The notes under the pieces: generated by a model
What the model was told of the DNA's origin: nothing
Seen by the model: only the letters and a program-made list of their open reading frames with translations
The model's database searches: none
Program-made: the position numbers and the translations under genes
Part shown: one piece after another, positions 24,452 to 28,379 of the stretch
Numbering within the stretch: the stretch's first letter is position 1
Layout: each line of letters starts with the position of its first letter
Assembly (NCBI GenBank): GCA_043755595.1
Contig: JAYUSQ010000015.1
Location: 1-28,379, forward strand
DNA: 28,379 nucleotides
DNA from: VFZP01 sp043755595
Lineage (GTDB): Bacteria > Acidobacteriota > Terriglobia > Bryobacterales > Bryobacteraceae
Reading direction: 5' to 3'

Positions 24452-26378
24452 CTAGCGCGGCAGGCCGAAAGCAAACACGCGGCCATCATATGTAGATAGA
24501 TAGATCCGGCCTCCGGCCAGCGCAATTCCGCCGTAGTGATTCCAGCTATCGATCAAGCTCTTGGACGAGTAGATCTCTTTGCCGGTCTCAGCATCGAGCG
24601 CGTAGAGCACTGTGTTGGTGACATCGCGGCCGCCTGAATAGCGGCGGCCCGGCGCTTGACCGCCTGGTTCATTCTGCGACGTCAGCCAAGCGGCGTCGCG
24701 TTCGGCCCCGGGCTCGCTGGGGTTCACCTGATTTTCCGGTCCGCCGAATCGTCTGCGCTGAGGCTGCCCGCCGGGCAAGCCACCGCCGGGTGCAGCCCGA
24801 AAAGCATCACGGGCGCGGTCTCCTGTGGCGACGACCCAGACCACGCCGCCCGCCATCACGGGCATGCCCGGCGAGTCAAGATCGGCGGACATCCAGACTG
24901 GCTCCAGCACCGGCTTCCCGTCTTTCTTTTTCACTTTGAAAGCCATCACGTTGCCGTTGACCACTTTGCCGTCCGTGATTCCGAACAGCGCTGCGGTCTC
25001 CTTGGCCGGCGGTCCCATCATGGGCGCCATCAGCCAGCGTTCACCTTGCGCGTCCACCCAGGTCGAGAGCGATCCCCAGACGCCGTTGTAGCCGAACAAC
25101 AACGCATCGTTGCCAAAGCGCGGCGAGACATAGAGTGGTGTCATGTGGTTGTCGCCGCCCAGATTCTTAGCGTCGAGTAAGTAAATCACGCCTTCCTTGG
25201 CCGCTGCGGCGACCAGAGTCCATTTGTCGAACTCGAACACGGTGGGGCTGGCGACGCCGAGATCGAAATCCTTCCGGTTGAGATAGTCCCAATTCGCCGG
25301 CTTGTAGGAATCGTTGAGCCGCAGGTCTTTCGTCAGACCAACCAGCGTATTGCCGAAACGCCCGCTGGCTGGGTCATAAGCGCCGTCGGCCGTCTGCGCG
25401 ATCACGCCGGCAGGAACGCGGACGATGCCGCCGCGACCCCAGGGCCCCGACGCTTTGCCGGTGCTGGGATAGAAGCGCGCCACCGGATGACTCGGCTTCG
25501 ATACATCCACAGCCGTGATGACCGAAGGCGCTCCGCCACAACCGCGCGAGGTGGATGTGTAGATCCAACCGTCGATCAGATTCAGGCTCCAGTTGCGCGA
25601 ATAGGGCTCGGTGAATTCGACGGGCGTCATGCGGTCTTCGCCATCGCCGAGTCCGAGCGCGCGCAGCTTGCCTTCGTTGGTGAGCACGTACAAGATCGAA
25701 TTCGGCTTGTCGATCACCGGTGTTCGAAAACTGGCGCTTCCAAATCACCGCGCCTGAATCTGCGTCCATCGCATAAACATTGTTTTCGGCACTGCCCGTG
25801 AAGACCACGGTCTTGACGCCTTGGGCGGTGCGGATGCCCTCGGCGACTAGCGGATCGGTGAGCGTCGAATAGCCGTTGATGCGTGTAGGCGTGACATCCA
25901 GTTGGGCCTTCCAAAGCAGACCGAGCCCCGCCGCCTTGGCCTTGGTAAGCGTTGTCTCATCGCGCGCCCAGCCCGTGCGCTCGGGGTCCACTTGCCAAGT
26001 CAGCCACTCGCGTGTCGGCGTCGCCGCGGATGCAGCCGGCTTGCGTTCGCCGAGTTGCGCTAATCCCGCTTCGAGGATGGCGCGGGCCGCGATGGTTTCC
26101 GCTTCGGGAGCACGTGGCGCACCCGGCGGCGGCATGCGGCCGGTCTTGAGGACGTACGCGGTCGTTTCCCACGTGCCGGTTTGCGTGGCGACACCGGTGG
26201 CGTATTTGAGAACTTCGAAATTAATATCGCCCGAGCGGGTCTTGCCGTTGTGACAAGCCTGGCAGTAGGTCTCGACAAACGGCCGCACGGTGTTGGCGAA
26301 ATTGGGAGTGGGTGGCGGCGGTGCTTGTGCAAGGAGACCACACACCAAAGGGAGAAGGGCGAAAGGTACGGACCTCAT
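24452..26378 (-). pseudogene. Exported cytochrome c - PQQ-type beta-propeller quinoprotein, split by a single-base frameshift
   Basis: The 5' part (26378 to about 25727) has a signal peptide (FALLPLVCGLLAQ), a haem motif CQACH at residues 39-43 and the first propeller blades (ENNVYAMDADSGAVIWKRQF). The frame then shifts. The 3' part (about 25727 to 24452) continues RTPVIDKPNSILYVLTNEGK, further PQQ-like blades (WTLVAAAAKEGVIYLLDAKN, TVLYALDAETGKEIYSSKSL) and ends GRVFAFGLPR. The break lies at the A4 run 25727-25730; removing one base joins QF to RTPV and gives one protein of about 641 residues. BamB/PQQ-dehydrogenase-like propellers fused to cytochrome act in periplasmic oxidation. Because the only lesion is in a homopolymer, a sequencing error is possible and the gene may be intact. 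Confidence 0.8.
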
Positions 26379-26450
26379 GAGATAAGGCGTATACTATCAT
26401 CCGGGCGCAGTGCATTGCGTTTCTGGCAAATTGATAGCACGCTAAGGGTA

Positions 26451-27704
26451 GTGCGATATTTCCTGGCGTTCTGGTTGGTGAGTAGTGTGAGTGGCCAAGC
26501 GGCTACGGACTGCGCCAAGTCCTTCGCCGCCGGGACTCAAGCGTACCAGCGCAAAGACCCAAGCCAGGCGCTGATCTGGTTTCGCGCGGCAGTGCAGTGC
26601 GACCCGAAGTTGGTGCAGGCTCATTTGTGGATCGCCGATATTTACGCCGAGCGCGGCAACGATGGCGAAGCTTTGGCGGCGCTGTTGCTGGCCTTGCAGA
26701 TCGAGCCGGACAACCTGCTGGCGTTGCGCGCGGCCTCGAATCTCTACATGAAGAACGACCTGCATGACAAGGCGCGGCCGTTGCTGGAAAGGCTGGCGGC
26801 GGCTTCGCCAAAGTCGGTCGATGCGCATGCGGACTTGGCGGCGGTGTATGCGGCAAGCGGCAATCAGGCGGGGGCCGGGCGAGAGTTTCGGCGGGCGTTG
26901 GACTTGCAAGCCGATTACTTTCCGGCGCTGGCCGGCTTGGGCAATCTATTGGCGCGATCAGGCGATGATGCGGCCGCGATGCCGTTGCTGCGTAGGGCTA
27001 TTCAGTCGATGCCACTGGCCTATCAGGGGCATTTTCTGCTGGGCTCTGCGCTGAATCGCGCGCGGCAATTCGAAGAGGCGCGAACTGAACTGGAACAGGC
27101 GTCGAAACTTGGGGGCGAGAACGAGCCGCAGGTGTTTTATCAATTGGCGCGGGCGTTGGGCGGGCTGGGCAAGAGCGTTGAGCGCAAGGCGGCTCTGGCT
27201 AGGTTTTCCGAGCTCTCGAAGAAAGAAAAGGAAAACACCGGGTTACTCAGGCAGGCGGGGGTTTGGATCGACGAAGCGCGCACGCTGCTTCAATCCGGCG
27301 ACTTGGAAGAGGCGGCCAAGCGCCTGGAGTTGGCGCGCGAGGCAAAGCCCGGTGACGCCACACTTCTCTTCCGCTTGGCGGGTTTGAACTTTGACCTACA
27401 ACGCTACGATGTCGCACGCGAGTATGTACAGGCGGCCATCAGCATCAGTCCGGCAACCTGGCTTTATCACTATCTGTTGGGCTTGGTGGAGCGGAGCGCA
27501 AACCATTTGGCCGATGCGAGGGCAAGCCTGGAAGTCGCCGCGAAGCTGCAATCGACGGAGGCGCCTGTGTTCAATGCGCTCGGCGAGGTTTTGATGGAAC
27601 AAGGCCAACGTCGAGCGGCAGTGGCGGCTTTCGAAAAAGCAGTGCAACTGGCGCCAGGCGAGGCAGCTTTCCGACAGAATCTGGACGCCGCGCGTAAGCC
27701 CTAA
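26451..27704 (+). CDS. Exported tetratricopeptide-repeat protein
   Basis: A protein of 417 residues. No ATG precedes the signal peptide in frame. GTG 26451 is the best start, giving VRYFLAFWLVSSVSGQA; upstream in-frame sequence overlaps the divergent quinoprotein gene. The mature part is a chain of about ten TPR units, for example AGTQAYQRKDPSQALIWFRA, WIADIYAERGNDGEALAALL, DLAAVYAASGNQAGAGREFR, AGLGNLLARSGDDAAAMPLL and NALGEVLMEQGQRRAAVAAF. TPR solenoids bind protein partners, so it is probably a periplasmic scaffold. A 72-bp divergent intergenic region separates it from the quinoprotein. Confidence 0.85.
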   Translation: MRYFLAFWLVSSVSGQAATDCAKSFAAGTQAYQRKDPSQALIWFRAAVQCDPKLVQAHLWIADIYAERGNDGEALAALLLALQIEPDNLLALRAASNLYMKNDLHDKARPLLERLAAASPKSVDAHADLAAVYAASGNQAGAGREFRRALDLQADYFPALAGLGNLLARSGDDAAAMPLLRRAIQSMPLAYQGHFLLGSALNRARQFEEARTELEQASKLGGENEPQVFYQLARALGGLGKSVERKAALARFSELSKKEKENTGLLRQAGVWIDEARTLLQSGDLEEAAKRLELAREAKPGDATLLFRLAGLNFDLQRYDVAREYVQAAISISPATWLYHYLLGLVERSANHLADARASLEVAAKLQSTEAPVFNALGEVLMEQGQRRAAVAAFEKAVQLAPGEAAFRQNLDAARKP

Positions 27705-27707
27705 GCC

Positions 27708-28076
27708 CTAAGCAGTATCGACCTCAAGGCGTTGCAGCACGAATTCAAACAATGCTTCGTTGCGCGTGAGGAACGTCAAAACCTCGCGTCCATCGGCAAC
27801 GTATGATTCCGGTTGGATCCATTCCAACTGAGACCAAAACATTCGCTCGATATCTGAATATAGCGGGTCGCCGAAACGGAGAAACCAATTTACGAAATCA
27901 AGGCGCCATTGCGGTTTCGGTGCGTTGCCGGCGTCAAAGGGATTGCGGGCGACAGACTCACCCAAGTCCACAAGCTCACCATCGAATGAATACCATTCAT
28001 CAATTCGGCATGGTCTTTCCCGTGGATCTGGTAACGCAGCCCCTGCGAAGGGTGCTGAGGAGAGGGCTATAAGCAA
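27708..28076 (-). CDS. Hypothetical protein, start uncertain
   Basis: An open frame of 122 codons with only a TTG start. Its N-terminus (LLIALSSAPFAGAALPDP) could be a signal peptide. The rest is acidic and aromatic-rich (RPCRIDEWYSFDGELVDLGE, WFLRFGDPLYSDIERMFWSQ, LTFLTRNEALFEFVLQRLEV) and looks coding, but I do not recognise a family. It ends 3 bp from the TPR gene's stop. It may be the 3' part of a longer gene broken near 28080. Confidence 0.4.
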   Translation of the reverse strand: MLIALSSAPFAGAALPDPRERPCRIDEWYSFDGELVDLGESVARNPFDAGNAPKPQWRLDFVNWFLRFGDPLYSDIERMFWSQLEWIQPESYVADGREVLTFLTRNEALFEFVLQRLEVDTA

Positions 28077-28212
28077 CGCCAGATCGAAATTGCCACATAG
28101 CGGCGATTTGCGCTTCTGTCAGGTGGGCCTGTCCCTCGGCGCTCGGCAAGAATTGACCATTTCCGCTCTCCAAAAGTGACCCACACCAGGAACACGATTT
28201 GCCCGTGGGCAA
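28000..28212 (-). CDS. Possible small zinc-ribbon-like protein or gene fragment
   Basis: From a TTG at 28212 the frame reads PTGKSCSWCGSLLESGNGQF and LTEAQIAAMWQFRSGVAYSP. CSWCG is a plausible zinc knuckle and the second stretch a helix. It overlaps the neighbouring minus-strand frame in a different phase, so one of the two is probably a broken part of the same gene. No good start or ribosome site is seen. The rest, to 28379, contains no supported feature. Confidence 0.25.
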   Translation of the reverse strand: MPTGKSCSWCGSLLESGNGQFLPSAEGQAHLTEAQIAAMWQFRSGVAYSPLLSTLRRGCVTRSTGKTMPN

Positions 28213-28379
28213 GAAAAATGGCGGGCGGTATCATCCACGCCGAAGGCGTTCGGTTTGCCGTTCAAACGTCCGCGCCGCCGTCGCGTAAGCTGCTCAACTC
28301 GCTACATGCGCTGGTTCAGCCGATGAGCCAACCGGGAGTTGCCGCGCAGGCGGTTCGTCTGTGATTTGCCCGGCGGCAA

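Noticed and set aside
10997..28379. A DGR reverse transcriptase or template repeat downstream of avd
   Set aside because: I looked for the polymerase YxDD motif and QGxxxSP block in all open frames, and for a second copy of the 10883-10990 segment, and saw neither.
1..28379. tRNA, rRNA and CRISPR arrays
   Set aside because: No cloverleaf-like or rRNA-like stretch and no regularly spaced repeats were seen on reading.

Overview
This is a GC-rich, densely coded bacterial segment with the gene content of an Acidobacteriota genome, most like the Bryobacteraceae/Solibacter group. The reasons are an Oar-like TonB-dependent receptor with an N-terminal carboxypeptidase-regulatory domain, a planctomycete/acidobacterial cytochrome (DUF1587/1595/1592/1588/1585) paired with a Tat-exported DUF1552 protein, a secreted HpcH/HpaI aldolase-fold protein, a cytochrome-quinoprotein fusion, and ATPase-less MacB/FtsX permease pairs. 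The taxonomy is inferred from gene content; no rRNA or marker gene is present.

Layout. 1-397: 3' end of a ThyX-like gene. 584-1774: a decayed integrase-type transposase. 1825-3219 (-): a membrane-anchored JAMM metalloprotease, divergent from two translationally linked MacB-type permeases (3284-5813). 5892-7046: a DUF4143 AAA ATPase behind an AT-rich operator-like region. 7047-12306: an accessory island, described below. 12304-14660: a CPBP membrane protease, a secreted protein and a Tle1/DUF2235-like hydrolase, closed by a strong bidirectional terminator. 14747-18352 (-): the TonB-dependent receptor. 18891-26378: extracytoplasmic oxidative/catabolic genes (cytochrome-DUF1592, DUF1552, HpcH/HpaI, quinoprotein). 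26451-27704: an exported TPR protein. The last 600 bases hold weak, possibly broken ORFs.

The most interesting part is 7.3-11.5 kb. A 1005-residue protein carries SIR2 (NADase-type) - NACHT/STAND ATPase - FGE-sulfatase/C-type-lectin-fold domains. This is the build of an NLR-like immune receptor: effector, switch, sensor. The last ~36 codons of the sensor look like the variable region of a diversity-generating retroelement (DGR). The next reading frame encodes an Avd-like four-helix DGR accessory protein. No reverse transcriptase or template repeat is in the window. The Avd start is obscured and its 3' end runs into a 128-bp segment duplicated from the 5' end of a secreted-protein gene 4 kb upstream. 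I therefore read this as a stranded or trans-served DGR module that diversified, or still diversifies, the sensor of a SIR2-NACHT defence protein.

The island is bordered by two type II toxin-antitoxin loci in which the antitoxin is intact and the toxin is broken: a HigB tail beside a HigA-like regulator, and a BrnT gene interrupted by a 5-bp tandem duplication beside an XRE regulator. Together with the dead transposase, this points to a region of repeated gain and decay.
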